62,498 bases of DNA from an uncultured Tessaracoccus sp. Its GTDB lineage: Bacteria > Actinomycetota > Actinomycetes > Propionibacteriales > Propionibacteriaceae. Positions 17,199 to 25,022 of the stretch are shown here, piece by piece. The notes below the pieces were generated by a model. It was not told the origin of the DNA and did not search any database. It saw only the letters and a program-made list of their open reading frames with translations. Position 1 is the stretch's first letter. Each line of letters begins with the position of its first letter. A program made the position numbers and the translations under genes. The DNA lies in assembly GCF_947255005.1 (NCBI RefSeq), contig NZ_CAMYFI010000010.1, positions 1 through 62,498 of the forward strand. The letters run 5' to 3'.

Positions 17199-18262
17199 GC
17201 CTGCCGCTTCGAGCCGATCTAGTAGGCGCAGAACCCTACGGCGCGCCCATCCTGGACGTTCCCGTTGTGCTGAATGTGAACGAAAACCCGTACGGGCTCA
17301 CCCCCGAGATTGCCGACGAGATGGGCGAAGCGGTGCGGAAATCCGCGCTGCGCCTCAACCGATACCCGGATCGCGACGCCCTGGCACTGCGCACTGACCT
17401 CGCCAACTACCTCGATGCGGGGCTCACCGCAGAGCGCGTCTGGGCGGCGAACGGCTCCAACGAAATCATGCAGCAGTTGTGCACCGCGTTCGGCGGTCCC
17501 GAGCGCACGGTACTCACCTTCACGCCCACGTACTCGATGTATCCCGAGTACGCGCGCAACACCCTCACCCGCTACGTCACTGAGCCCCGCCGCGACGACT
17601 TCACCGTCGACACCGAACTGGTGCTCGAGGCCGCTGCCAAGCACCAAGCGACGATGGTCCTCCTTGCCCGTCCCAACAACCCCACGGGCACGGGCATTCC
17701 TCTCGAGGTCATCGACGAGGTGTGCGCCGGCACCGATGCCCTCGTCGTGGTTGATGAGGCATATCAGGAGTTCTCGACGGAACCCTCGGCCGTTGGTTTG
17801 CTCGACGCGCACACCAACCTCATCGTCTCGCGCACGATGAGCAAGGCATTCGCCTTGGCTGGGGGCCGCGTCGGTTACCTTGCCGCGTCGCGGGAGATCG
17901 TCGATGCGTGCCGCGTCGTGCGTCTGCCGTATCACCTCAGCGCTCAGACGCAGGCCGTCGCACGCGTTGCGCTTCGCCACGCCGACGTGTTGCTGGCCAA
18001 GGTGCGCAAGCTGGCGGCATCAGCCCGAGACTTCGAGCAGTGGGCCCGGGGGAGGGGCTACAGCGTCGCCGATTCGGTGGCGAACTTCACACTGTTCGGG
18101 CGCTTCCCGGATCGCCATGCCGTCTGGCAAGGCTTGCTCGAGCGTGGCGTTCTTATTCGCGAGACCGGGCCCGACGGGTATCTGCGGGCATCCGCTGGAA
18201 CGCCGGAAGAAATGCAAGCGTTGCGGCGAGCGCTCGACGATTTGAACCCCGAAAAGGAATGA
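17195..18262 (+). CDS. hisC: histidinol-phosphate aminotransferase
   Basis: HisC (355 aa) transaminates imidazole-acetol phosphate with PLP. Visible: NVNENPYG near the N-terminus, the ANGSNEIMQ PLP-phosphate region, ARPNNPTGT, VVDEAYQEF with the pyridine-ring aspartate, and the PLP lysine in SRTMSKAFALAG, followed by GGRVGY. It overlaps hisD by four bases. The fold-type I layout and length are normal. Confidence 0.95.
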   Translation: MSLPLRADLVGAEPYGAPILDVPVVLNVNENPYGLTPEIADEMGEAVRKSALRLNRYPDRDALALRTDLANYLDAGLTAERVWAANGSNEIMQQLCTAFGGPERTVLTFTPTYSMYPEYARNTLTRYVTEPRRDDFTVDTELVLEAAAKHQATMVLLARPNNPTGTGIPLEVIDEVCAGTDALVVVDEAYQEFSTEPSAVGLLDAHTNLIVSRTMSKAFALAGGRVGYLAASREIVDACRVVRLPYHLSAQTQAVARVALRHADVLLAKVRKLAASARDFEQWARGRGYSVADSVANFTLFGRFPDRHAVWQGLLERGVLIRETGPDGYLRASAGTPEEMQALRRALDDLNPEKE

Positions 18263-18264
18263 CC

Positions 18265-18873
18265 ATGGTACGCACAAGCACCCAATCGCGCGCGACGAGT
18301 GAGTCCCGCATCACCGTCACCGTCAACCTCGACGGCACTGGCGTCGCAAACATCTCAACCGGCGTTGGCTTTTACGACCACATGCTGACCACCCTCGCGA
18401 AGCACTCACTCATCGACCTGAGCGTGGAAGCGGAGGGCGATCTCCACATCGACGCACACCACACCGTCGAAGACACAGCCATCGTGCTCGGCAAGTGCGT
18501 GGCAGAGGCGCTGGGCGACAAGTCCGGCATCCGACGCTTTGGGCACGCAGTGGTGCCACTCGACGAGGCCGTCGCTGAGTGCGTGGTCGATGTCGCAGGC
18601 CGTCCGTACGTGGTCTGCGAGGGTGAGCCCGACGGGCAGGCCTACGCCCGCATCGGAGGTTCCGGTGTTGCGTACCCAGGGTCCATGACGCAGCACGTCT
18701 TTGAATCGTTCGCTCTGAACGCCGGCGTGTGCCTCCACATGAATCTGCGCTCCGGGCGTGACCCCCACCACATCGTCGAGGCCCAGTTCAAGGCTCTGGC
18801 CCGGGCGCTGAGAGCAGCAATCGAAACAGACCCTCGCTCGCCGGGCATTCCGAGCACGAAGGGTGCGCTGTGA
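18265..18873 (+). CDS. hisB: imidazoleglycerol-phosphate dehydratase
   Basis: HisB (202 aa) dehydrates imidazoleglycerol phosphate. It is the single-domain actinobacterial type, without the phosphatase of the E. coli protein. The duplicated metal motifs are visible: GFYDHML and DAHHTVEDTAI in the first half, FESFALNAG and DPHHIVEAQFKALA in the second. The start is ATG 18265 because AAAAGGA lies 7 bases upstream; ATG 18259 is too close. The stop overlaps the GTG of hisH. Confidence 0.95.
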   Translation: MVRTSTQSRATSESRITVTVNLDGTGVANISTGVGFYDHMLTTLAKHSLIDLSVEAEGDLHIDAHHTVEDTAIVLGKCVAEALGDKSGIRRFGHAVVPLDEAVAECVVDVAGRPYVVCEGEPDGQAYARIGGSGVAYPGSMTQHVFESFALNAGVCLHMNLRSGRDPHHIVEAQFKALARALRAAIETDPRSPGIPSTKGAL

Positions 18874-19475
18874 TCAAGAAGGTTGGCATTCTCGATTACG
18901 GCACTGGCAACCTACACTCCGCTGCGAAAGCGTTCGAGCGTGCCGGCGCCGACGTCGTCGTCACCGGGCGCTTGGAAGAGCTGGGGCGGTGCGAGGCGCT
19001 CGTCGTGCCTGGCGTGGGCGCATTCGCCGAGTGTGCACGTCGTCTGGCGGAAGTAGGCGGCTTCGACTATGTACGGGGCTGGGTGCAGAAAGAACGCCCG
19101 CTGTTTGGCATCTGCGTCGGACACCAGGTGCTGTTCTCCTCGGGTCTGGAACATGGCGTACCCACCGACGGCATCGGCATCTATACAGGTGTGGTGAGCA
19201 AAATGCCTGCCACCCCGCTGCCACACATGGGTTGGAACACGGTTGCCGCTGGAGAGAGTTCCAAGCTCTTCGCTGGGGTGCGTGACGAGCGGTTTTACTT
19301 CGTGCACTCCTACGCGGTGCAGCAGGCCGTGCGCGGTGCGGTGTATGCAAGTTATGGCGACGTGCGTTTCGTGGCCGCAGTAGAACAAGGTCCGGTGTGC
19401 TCTACCCAGTTCCACCCGGAGAAGTCCGGTGTGGCCGGGCTACAACTGCTGAAGAACTGGCTCGCCGCCTACTGA
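18870..19475 (+). CDS. hisH: imidazole glycerol phosphate synthase subunit HisH
   Basis: HisH (201 aa) is the glutaminase subunit that feeds ammonia to HisF. The class I triad is complete: Cys82 in GICVGHQ, and His182 and Glu184 in QFHPEKSG. The N-terminus (ILDYGTGNLHSAAKA) is typical. The start is GTG 18870, overlapping hisB. Its partner hisF is not in the window; the gene after hisA is a fatty acyl reductase instead. Confidence 0.95.
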   Translation: MIKKVGILDYGTGNLHSAAKAFERAGADVVVTGRLEELGRCEALVVPGVGAFAECARRLAEVGGFDYVRGWVQKERPLFGICVGHQVLFSSGLEHGVPTDGIGIYTGVVSKMPATPLPHMGWNTVAAGESSKLFAGVRDERFYFVHSYAVQQAVRGAVYASYGDVRFVAAVEQGPVCSTQFHPEKSGVAGLQLLKNWLAAY

Positions 19476-19488
19476 TGTGCCAACTCAC

Positions 19489-19515
19489 TACGAAGGGGCT
19501 GCCGAAGGCAGCGCG
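19489..19515 (+). repeat. short hairpin after hisH
   Basis: GCTGCC gaa GGCAGC forms a 6-bp stem. The same core occurs in the repeat copy at 41352-41387, so it may be a partial copy of that family. It could weaken transcription between hisH and hisA. There is no T-tract. Confidence 0.4.
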
Positions 19516-19544
19516 CACGCAACCCACGTCCTGTTTCCCTAGGG

Positions 19545-19571
19545 TTGACGAATCTTTAGATCGGCTAGAGT
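19545..19571 (+). promoter_or_regulatory. promoter of hisA (leaderless)
   Basis: TTGACG (19545-19550) and TAGAGT (19566-19571) are separated by 15 bases; the latter ends 8 bases before the GTG at 19580. hisA has no Shine-Dalgarno. The rest of the 104-base hisH-hisA gap holds only the hairpin. Confidence 0.55.
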
Positions 19572-19579
19572 TGGGCGTC

Positions 19580-20317
19580 GTGGACACGCTTGATTTATTG
19601 CCCGCCGTCGATGTGCAGGGCGGCCAGGCCGTGCAGCTCGTCCAGGGTGTAGCAGGAACTGAAAAGACCTTCGGTGATCCGCTCGCGGCTGCGAAGCGCT
19701 GGGTGGATGCCGGTTCGCGCTGGATTCACCTCGTCGATCTGGACGCCGCCTTCGGTCGTGGGTCCAACGCCGACTTGCTCGCAGACATCATCGCTCAGAT
19801 TGACTGCCATGTGGAGCTCTCCGGCGGAATCCGTGACGAAGCCAGCCTTGAACGTGCGCTCGCCACCGGCTGCAAGCGCGTGAACATCGGCACCGCCGCG
19901 CTCGAGAACCCGCAATGGTGCGAAGAAATTATCGCTTCCCATCGCGACGCCATCGCCATCGGGCTCGACGTGCGCGGTGAGCGGCTGGCGGCTCGCGGAT
20001 GGACCCGCGAGGGCGGGCGATGGATGGACACCGTCGACCAACTCGCGGCGGCTGGGTGCGAGCGTTTCGTGGTTACCGACGTCGAGGCGGACGGCATGCT
20101 CACAGGCCCTAACTTCGATCTGCTCGCCGCTGTGGCTCGGCGGTCGGGCAAGAAGGTTGTCGCGTCTGGAGGCATCGCCACCCTCGACCACCTCCGACGG
20201 CTGCGCGAGCTCGTCGCTGCTGGCATCGAGGGCGCCATTGTCGGCACTGCGCTCTACGTCGGGCGGTTTACGATTGCCGAGGCGCTCGCGGTTGCTGAAG
20301 GAGATGCGCATGCGTAA
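19580..20317 (+). CDS. priA: bifunctional HisA/TrpF isomerase (PriA type)
   Basis: This 245-residue TIM barrel isomerises ProFAR for histidine synthesis and, as the PriA type, probably also phosphoribosylanthranilate for tryptophan synthesis. It matches actinobacterial PriA closely: LLPAVDVQGGQAVQLVQG with the catalytic Asp, HLVDLDAAFGRGSN, VELSGGIRD, NPQWCEE, the RGW segment that serves PRA binding in PriA, FVVTDVEADGM with the second catalytic Asp, and EGAIVGTALY. No trpF exists in the trp locus here. GTG 19580 was chosen because the family starts right there and a promoter lies just upstream. The stop overlaps the next gene by eight bases. Confidence 0.92.
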   Translation: MDTLDLLPAVDVQGGQAVQLVQGVAGTEKTFGDPLAAAKRWVDAGSRWIHLVDLDAAFGRGSNADLLADIIAQIDCHVELSGGIRDEASLERALATGCKRVNIGTAALENPQWCEEIIASHRDAIAIGLDVRGERLAARGWTREGGRWMDTVDQLAAAGCERFVVTDVEADGMLTGPNFDLLAAVARRSGKKVVASGGIATLDHLRRLRELVAAGIEGAIVGTALYVGRFTIAEALAVAEGDAHA

Positions 20318-22652
20318 CCCTGCTGCTTCATTTGGTGTGGCCGAACGCGGACATGTGCCCCCACTGCTCGATGGGCGTTTGAGAGATCTCCTCGCAGGCA
20401 AGAAGATCGCCATGACGGGTGTCACCGGATTCATCGGTGAGCAGATGCTGTGGGCGTTCCTCAACGACTGTCCCCAGACGCGCACCGCGGTCTTGGTGCG
20501 CCCGAAAGGCACACACACAGCGGAAGACCGCGTGAAGCAGCTGCTCGGCAAACAGATCTTCGCTGAGGTGGTCGAGCGTGCTGGCTCTCTCGATGCGCTC
20601 CTCGAGGAGCGCATCGAGGTGATCCCCGGCGATCTACCTAACGTTCCACAACTGCCGCGTGACATCGATGTGCTCATCCACTGCGCAGGCGATGTGTCGT
20701 TCGACCCGCCCATCGACCAGGCCTTTAAAACCAACGTGCTGGGCACCCAGGCATTGCTCACCCGCTTCCTCGAATCCGTCACCGACGACAACGGCGAGCT
20801 CGAGCGTATTCCGCACTACATCCACATCTCGACGGCCTACACCGCCGGCCGGCGTCGCGGTGCCATCCCGGAGACGGCGCACGCGCACGACGTGGATTAC
20901 ATGGTTGAGACCGAAGCTGCCCTGCAGATGGCAGAGCACCTTGAGGCGGCTTCGCGGTCTCCAGAACAGCTCACGAGACTGCGCAAGCAGGCCGAGGCGT
21001 TGCACCGCCAGGCCGGCTACCTCACCACGTCAGAAGACACGGAGCGGCGGCGCATCGAATGGGTGCAGAAGGAGCTCGTGGCCGCGGGCACGGAACGCGC
21101 ACGCTCACTTGGCTGGACGGACGTGTATACATTCGCGAAGGCGATGGGTGAGCGCGTGGTGGCTGACATGTGTAAAGACATTCAGGTTTCCATCGTGCGC
21201 CCGGCGATCGTTGAATCCTCCCTGCGGTATCCGTACCCCGGCTGGATCGAGGGCTTTAAGATGGCCGATCCCATCATCCTCGCCTACGGACGAGGGCAGC
21301 TACCCGAGTTCCCTGCATCACCGGATGCGGTCATCGACATCATCCCTTGTGACTACGTGGTGAACACCATCATCGCGGTGTGTGCTACTCAGCCCGAAGC
21401 GGGCCAGCCGGAGTTCTATCACTGCGCATCGGGAGCCAGGAACCCCCTGACCTTCCGTGGCATTTACGAGCAGGTTCGCGCATACTTCGAGGAGCATCCG
21501 TACAACCACGGCACCGCCTCCACGCCGCTTGCGACGTGGAAGTTCCCGGGCGCTGAACCCGTCGAACGGATGATGTGGGTGGGGGACAAGGCAACCAAGA
21601 TTGCTGACAAGTTGTTGAGTTTCGCGCCACGAAGCAAGGGTGTGCGCAAACTGGCCGCGCAGGTGGATCAGTCGCGCAAGCAACTCGACTTCCTCAATAA
21701 GTACCTCACTTTGTACGGCGAGTACCTGCAGTCCGAACTGCATTTCGTTGACGACTGCACGCTCGCGCTCCACAACTCGCTGCATCCCGACGATAAGGAG
21801 CGCTTCGGCTTCGACTCGGCTGCATTCGACTGGAATCACTACATGCAAGACGTCCATGCGCCTTCCATCTGCGATCCGGAGAAGCGAGCCGCAGCCAGGC
21901 GAAAGCGCCGCGCAAATCGCCAGCCCACCTTCCGCGATATCGAGCCGTCGAACACGCCCGTCCTTGCAGCCTTCGACCTCGATGGCACGGTGATGGCCAC
22001 CAACGTCATCGAGACATACTTGTGGTCGAAGATGCCTGAACTATCCGCCTTCGGACGGGTTGCGGAGCTCGCCAAGCTCGTGACGGCGCTGCCCAACTAC
22101 CTGGGTGCTGAGCGACGTGACCGCGGAGTGTTCTTGCGTTCGATCTACCGCCGCTACGAGGGTGCAGATCTCGAGGCGCTGGAACAGTACGTCGACGAAC
22201 GTCTGGCGCCGCTGATTCTTGACCGCATGTCGCCCGACGCGATCAGGCGCATACGCGAGCACCGCGACGCCGGGCACACCACGGTCCTCATGACTGGCGT
22301 CATTCGTCCGCTGACCAGGCCCTTTGAAGGCTTGTTCGACGTGATCGTCGCTGCCGATCTCGCCACGGATGTGCATGGCAAGTGCACCGGATTCTTGAGT
22401 GGCCCGCCGATGGTCGGTGAGTCTCGCTCGGCGTGGCTCAGGCACTTCGCGGCTCTTCACGGCGTTGATCTCGACCACTCGTATGCGTACGCCGACTCGC
22501 ACGTAGACCTCCCCATGCTGAGCTCGGTGGGATACCCCGTCGTGGTGAGCCCCGACATCGGCCTCATGCGTGCTGCCAAGCAGCGCGGTTGGTCGCTCGT
22601 CGACTGGCCTGCACTCAGCCCCATCCCTCGTTGGAAGATGCCCAAGGCGTAA
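20310..22652 (+). CDS. fatty acyl reductase (SDR, FAR-like) fused to HAD-IB phosphatase
   Basis: This 780-residue protein has two enzymes. Residues 1 to about 540 form an extended SDR of the fatty acyl-CoA reductase (male-sterility) type: NAD(P) loop TGVTGFIG (36-43), VLIHCAGDVSFD, a TNVLGTQALL stretch, active site Tyr273-x3-Lys277 (YTFAK), and the FAR hallmark VRPAIVESS...PGWIEG. Residues about 550-780 form a HAD-IB phosphatase: FDLDGT (Asp556, Asp558), VLMTGV as motif II, and ADSHVDLPML as motif IV. It could reduce an activated fatty acyl group to aldehyde or alcohol, with the phosphatase acting on a phosphorylated lipid or intermediate; this is inference. ATG 20310 has GAAGGAG 6 bases upstream and lies inside the end of hisA. 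Confidence 0.8.
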   Translation: MRNPAASFGVAERGHVPPLLDGRLRDLLAGKKIAMTGVTGFIGEQMLWAFLNDCPQTRTAVLVRPKGTHTAEDRVKQLLGKQIFAEVVERAGSLDALLEERIEVIPGDLPNVPQLPRDIDVLIHCAGDVSFDPPIDQAFKTNVLGTQALLTRFLESVTDDNGELERIPHYIHISTAYTAGRRRGAIPETAHAHDVDYMVETEAALQMAEHLEAASRSPEQLTRLRKQAEALHRQAGYLTTSEDTERRRIEWVQKELVAAGTERARSLGWTDVYTFAKAMGERVVADMCKDIQVSIVRPAIVESSLRYPYPGWIEGFKMADPIILAYGRGQLPEFPASPDAVIDIIPCDYVVNTIIAVCATQPEAGQPEFYHCASGARNPLTFRGIYEQVRAYFEEHPYNHGTASTPLATWKFPGAEPVERMMWVGDKATKIADKLLSFAPRSKGVRKLAAQVDQSRKQLDFLNKYLTLYGEYLQSELHFVDDCTLALHNSLHPDDKERFGFDSAAFDWNHYMQDVHAPSICDPEKRAAARRKRRANRQPTFRDIEPSNTPVLAAFDLDGTVMATNVIETYLWSKMPELSAFGRVAELAKLVTALPNYLGAERRDRGVFLRSIYRRYEGADLEALEQYVDERLAPLILDRMSPDAIRRIREHRDAGHTTVLMTGVIRPLTRPFEGLFDVIVAADLATDVHGKCTGFLSGPPMVGESRSAWLRHFAALHGVDLDHSYAYADSHVDLPMLSSVGYPVVVSPDIGLMRAAKQRGWSLVDWPALSPIPRWKMPKA

Positions 22653-22664
22653 GAAAGGATTTCC

Positions 22665-24182
22665 ATGTCACGTCCTGGATTCGTGATCGAGGTCGACGAG
22701 AAGACCCCGGCCCTGCTCACCCTTTCCGGCCAGCAGCTTGGGCTCAGCAAGCTCGGACTGGGCACGCAGGTGGTGTACGGCGCTGAAGCTACTCCGTCGG
22801 CCGACCCGACGAGCCTCATTGACTCGGCGCTCGCAGCCCCCAATGACGGTGTCGCGTTCGCCACTCGGCTTAAGGCGAGTACGAAGCTCACCATCGTGGT
22901 GGTAGATGACGAACGCCCCCGGCCGCGCACGCGCTTCGACATTCGCCAAAGCATCCTTGAGAGAGTCCTGGAGGTTGCCGCCAAACAGCTCGTTGACGAT
23001 GTTGCCATTGTGATCGCCGGTGGCCTCCACAAGCGTTGGAGCGCCTTCGACATCACCCGTGCGCTGGGTGACCGCGTCGCAACGAGCTTCCAGCCCGACG
23101 GGCGCATCGAAAGCCACGATGTGACCGCCACCGACCTGGTAGAGATCGGCCAGGTTGATGGGCATCCGGTGAAGATCAACCGCCGTGTCGCCCAATCTGA
23201 TGTGGTGGTCACCATCGGCACGCAGTTTGGGCGGGGAAGCGTCAGCCCATTCACGAGCAGCATTCTCGACGTCGACACGCTACGCCGTCTCGGGGGGCCT
23301 ACACGCGATGCCGGCTTCACCCGCAACGTGCACTCAGCGGTGCTCGAAGCGCTCGACGTGTTCGCCATCCAGGCAGTACTCGGCCAGCCATTCTTCCCTG
23401 GCCTGCTGCACTTCGCGGGACAGCGCGAATGGGAGTGGTCGTTGGCTGATCGTCTGTCGTTTGCGACGGTGCGTCAGCTGGGAACCCTCGTGCCGAAGCT
23501 CGCCGGCCGACGGCTCCACGCCACCCCAGTTGCCGACTACGCCGTCGTCGATGTCGTCAGTGGACATCCGAACAAGGTGTTCTCCGAAGCCGCAGCGGTG
23601 TGGGTGGCAGCCAACATCGTCGAATTACCCAAGCAAGCGGATGTTGTTGTGACGCCCGTGTGGGGAGGCAGCTTCGACGAAGGAGACGCATGCGGCTCCC
23701 CGATCAATGCAGCGCATCACGCGCTGGTTCGACGAATCGGAGCAACGATGGGCAAACCGTACGCCCACGAGGGCGGAGTCGCCATCGCAATGCATCCACT
23801 CACACCACGCTTTTCCAACCGTCGGCAGTCATCGGCCTCCGACTTCTTTGCCAAAGTGCTGCCACAAACCCTCACCCCGTCCGAGATGGGAGAGTTCGAA
23901 CAAGCCGCCTGTGTTGACCAGTGGTACATCGACCTCTACCGCAAACAGTTCGCCGACCATCCACTGCGCACGTTCCAGTACTGGTACCGCGTGTGCGAAG
24001 CCAGTGAGCAATACGCAGACGTGATCTGGGTGGGAGGCAATAGGCTCACCGCAGATCTGTTCGGGCATCGCGCAGCCACCACCTTCGCAGATGCGCTTGA
24101 GATCGCGAGTGACAAGGTTGGACGCCACCCGGTCGTCACATACTTGCATGGCCCTGGGCTGCCGCTGGGAGACGTCCAATGA
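22665..24182 (+). CDS. LarA-like (DUF2088) protein lacking the cofactor lysine
   Basis: The protein (505 aa) aligns by eye along nickel-dependent lactate racemase LarA. VVVDDERPRPR stands for the SDHTRP motif, and AGGLHKRWS (His122) for the catalytic GFHRPS loop. VEIGQVDG, DQWYIDLY and a GGNRLTADL C-terminal segment also correspond. Where LarA has SHFFAGFSGGRK, with a catalytic His and the Lys that binds the nickel-pincer cofactor, this protein has GRGSVSPFTSSIL. It therefore probably does not carry that cofactor as LarA does. The reaction is unknown. It follows the FAR-HAD gene by 12 bases with AAAGGA at the start, and overlaps the next gene. Confidence 0.65.
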   Translation: MSRPGFVIEVDEKTPALLTLSGQQLGLSKLGLGTQVVYGAEATPSADPTSLIDSALAAPNDGVAFATRLKASTKLTIVVVDDERPRPRTRFDIRQSILERVLEVAAKQLVDDVAIVIAGGLHKRWSAFDITRALGDRVATSFQPDGRIESHDVTATDLVEIGQVDGHPVKINRRVAQSDVVVTIGTQFGRGSVSPFTSSILDVDTLRRLGGPTRDAGFTRNVHSAVLEALDVFAIQAVLGQPFFPGLLHFAGQREWEWSLADRLSFATVRQLGTLVPKLAGRRLHATPVADYAVVDVVSGHPNKVFSEAAAVWVAANIVELPKQADVVVTPVWGGSFDEGDACGSPINAAHHALVRRIGATMGKPYAHEGGVAIAMHPLTPRFSNRRQSSASDFFAKVLPQTLTPSEMGEFEQAACVDQWYIDLYRKQFADHPLRTFQYWYRVCEASEQYADVIWVGGNRLTADLFGHRAATTFADALEIASDKVGRHPVVTYLHGPGLPLGDVQ

Positions 24183-24958
24183 CTCGCCAGCTGAAATCGT
24201 GGGCCCGCAGCCACAAACCCCGACGAGGTCCTAAGATCACGCTGTTTAGCGACCTTGCGACGATGGGCTTTCGCCGTCAAGCTCCGCAAACCTCGCAGCC
24301 ACGCCGCACCGGCAACAACCTTCGTCTCGCGCGCGACTATGCCCGGCGGATCCGTGTGCTCGCCGCGCTGTGGCCGCGCTTCGATGTGGAAGTCGTGGGC
24401 GGAGACGCGCTCGTCGGACTGGAAACCCCATTTGTGCTCGCGGTCAACGAAGCAGGCACACTCGACCAGCAGGTGCTCGCGCTCGCCCTGCCTCGCGCAC
24501 TGCGCCCGACCACCCGCCGCCCGAGCCACGCGCTCAGCAAGGGACGTAACGTCGTCGTGTTCTCCGGCGAACCCATCGGCGAGCGGCTCGTCGGGGAATT
24601 TGACGTTACAGCTGCTGAACTTGCGAAGCAGCACTCCATCGCGATTGTGCCTGTCGGGCTAGTCGGCTCGTTCCGGCTCGCGGATACCTTGAAGCTGCGC
24701 TTGCGCAACAAACCCAAAGTTTCAGTGCGATTCGGCGCGCCGGTGCACGTGGCCACCCGCTCCATCGACGATGTCACCGACGAGGTGCAGGCCCGCGTGG
24801 AACATCTCGTCGGCGAGGGTGAGCTGTCATGGTGGGACGTGGAACGTCGGAGAACCAGCGGCGACGCACCGGCCTCACCCCGAGCGGCGAAGTGGCGTCG
24901 GCTCTGGGACCAGGCCGAACCCAGGAACGATGGAGCACGCCGGCGAATCTGGCGGTAA
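24179..24958 (+). CDS. PlsC-like acyltransferase homologue with degenerate active site
   Basis: The 259-residue protein has the layout of the 1-acyl-glycerol-phosphate acyltransferase family without obvious membrane segments. The NHx4D catalytic motif appears as NEAGTLD (Asn90, Glu91, Asp96), with glutamate replacing the essential histidine. Later blocks correspond to the family (VVVFSGEPIGERL around the FPEG position; then AIVPVGLVGS as in VPVVPV), but the EGTRS glutamate context is also altered. It may be a non-catalytic lipid-binding partner or carry out different chemistry. It overlaps the LarA-like gene by four bases and is last in the block; a possible yebC promoter follows. Confidence 0.6.
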   Translation: MTRQLKSWARSHKPRRGPKITLFSDLATMGFRRQAPQTSQPRRTGNNLRLARDYARRIRVLAALWPRFDVEVVGGDALVGLETPFVLAVNEAGTLDQQVLALALPRALRPTTRRPSHALSKGRNVVVFSGEPIGERLVGEFDVTAAELAKQHSIAIVPVGLVGSFRLADTLKLRLRNKPKVSVRFGAPVHVATRSIDDVTDEVQARVEHLVGEGELSWWDVERRRTSGDAPASPRAAKWRRLWDQAEPRNDGARRRIWR

Positions 24959-24980
24959 CGGCCTTTTCCGAAAGCTCCTA

Positions 24981-24986
24981 TAGACT
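24981..24986 (+). promoter_or_regulatory. possible -10 box of yebC
   Basis: TAGACT would place a start site near 24993, leaving a leader of about 30 bases with the Shine-Dalgarno GGAAGGG. No clear -35. Confidence 0.35.
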
Positions 24987-25022
24987 TGAACGCACGTTCG
25001 CTTTTGGAAAGGAAGGGTGCCA

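Noticed and set aside
19474..19579. Earlier start for hisA within the hisH-hisA gap
   Set aside because: It would add about 35 residues unlike any HisA/PriA N-terminus. GTG 19580 follows a promoter-like pair at leaderless distance.
22665..24182. Annotation as a functional lactate racemase working with the lut operon
   Set aside because: The cofactor lysine and second catalytic histidine are absent, and the gene is 29 kb away from the lactate genes, in a lipid-type block.
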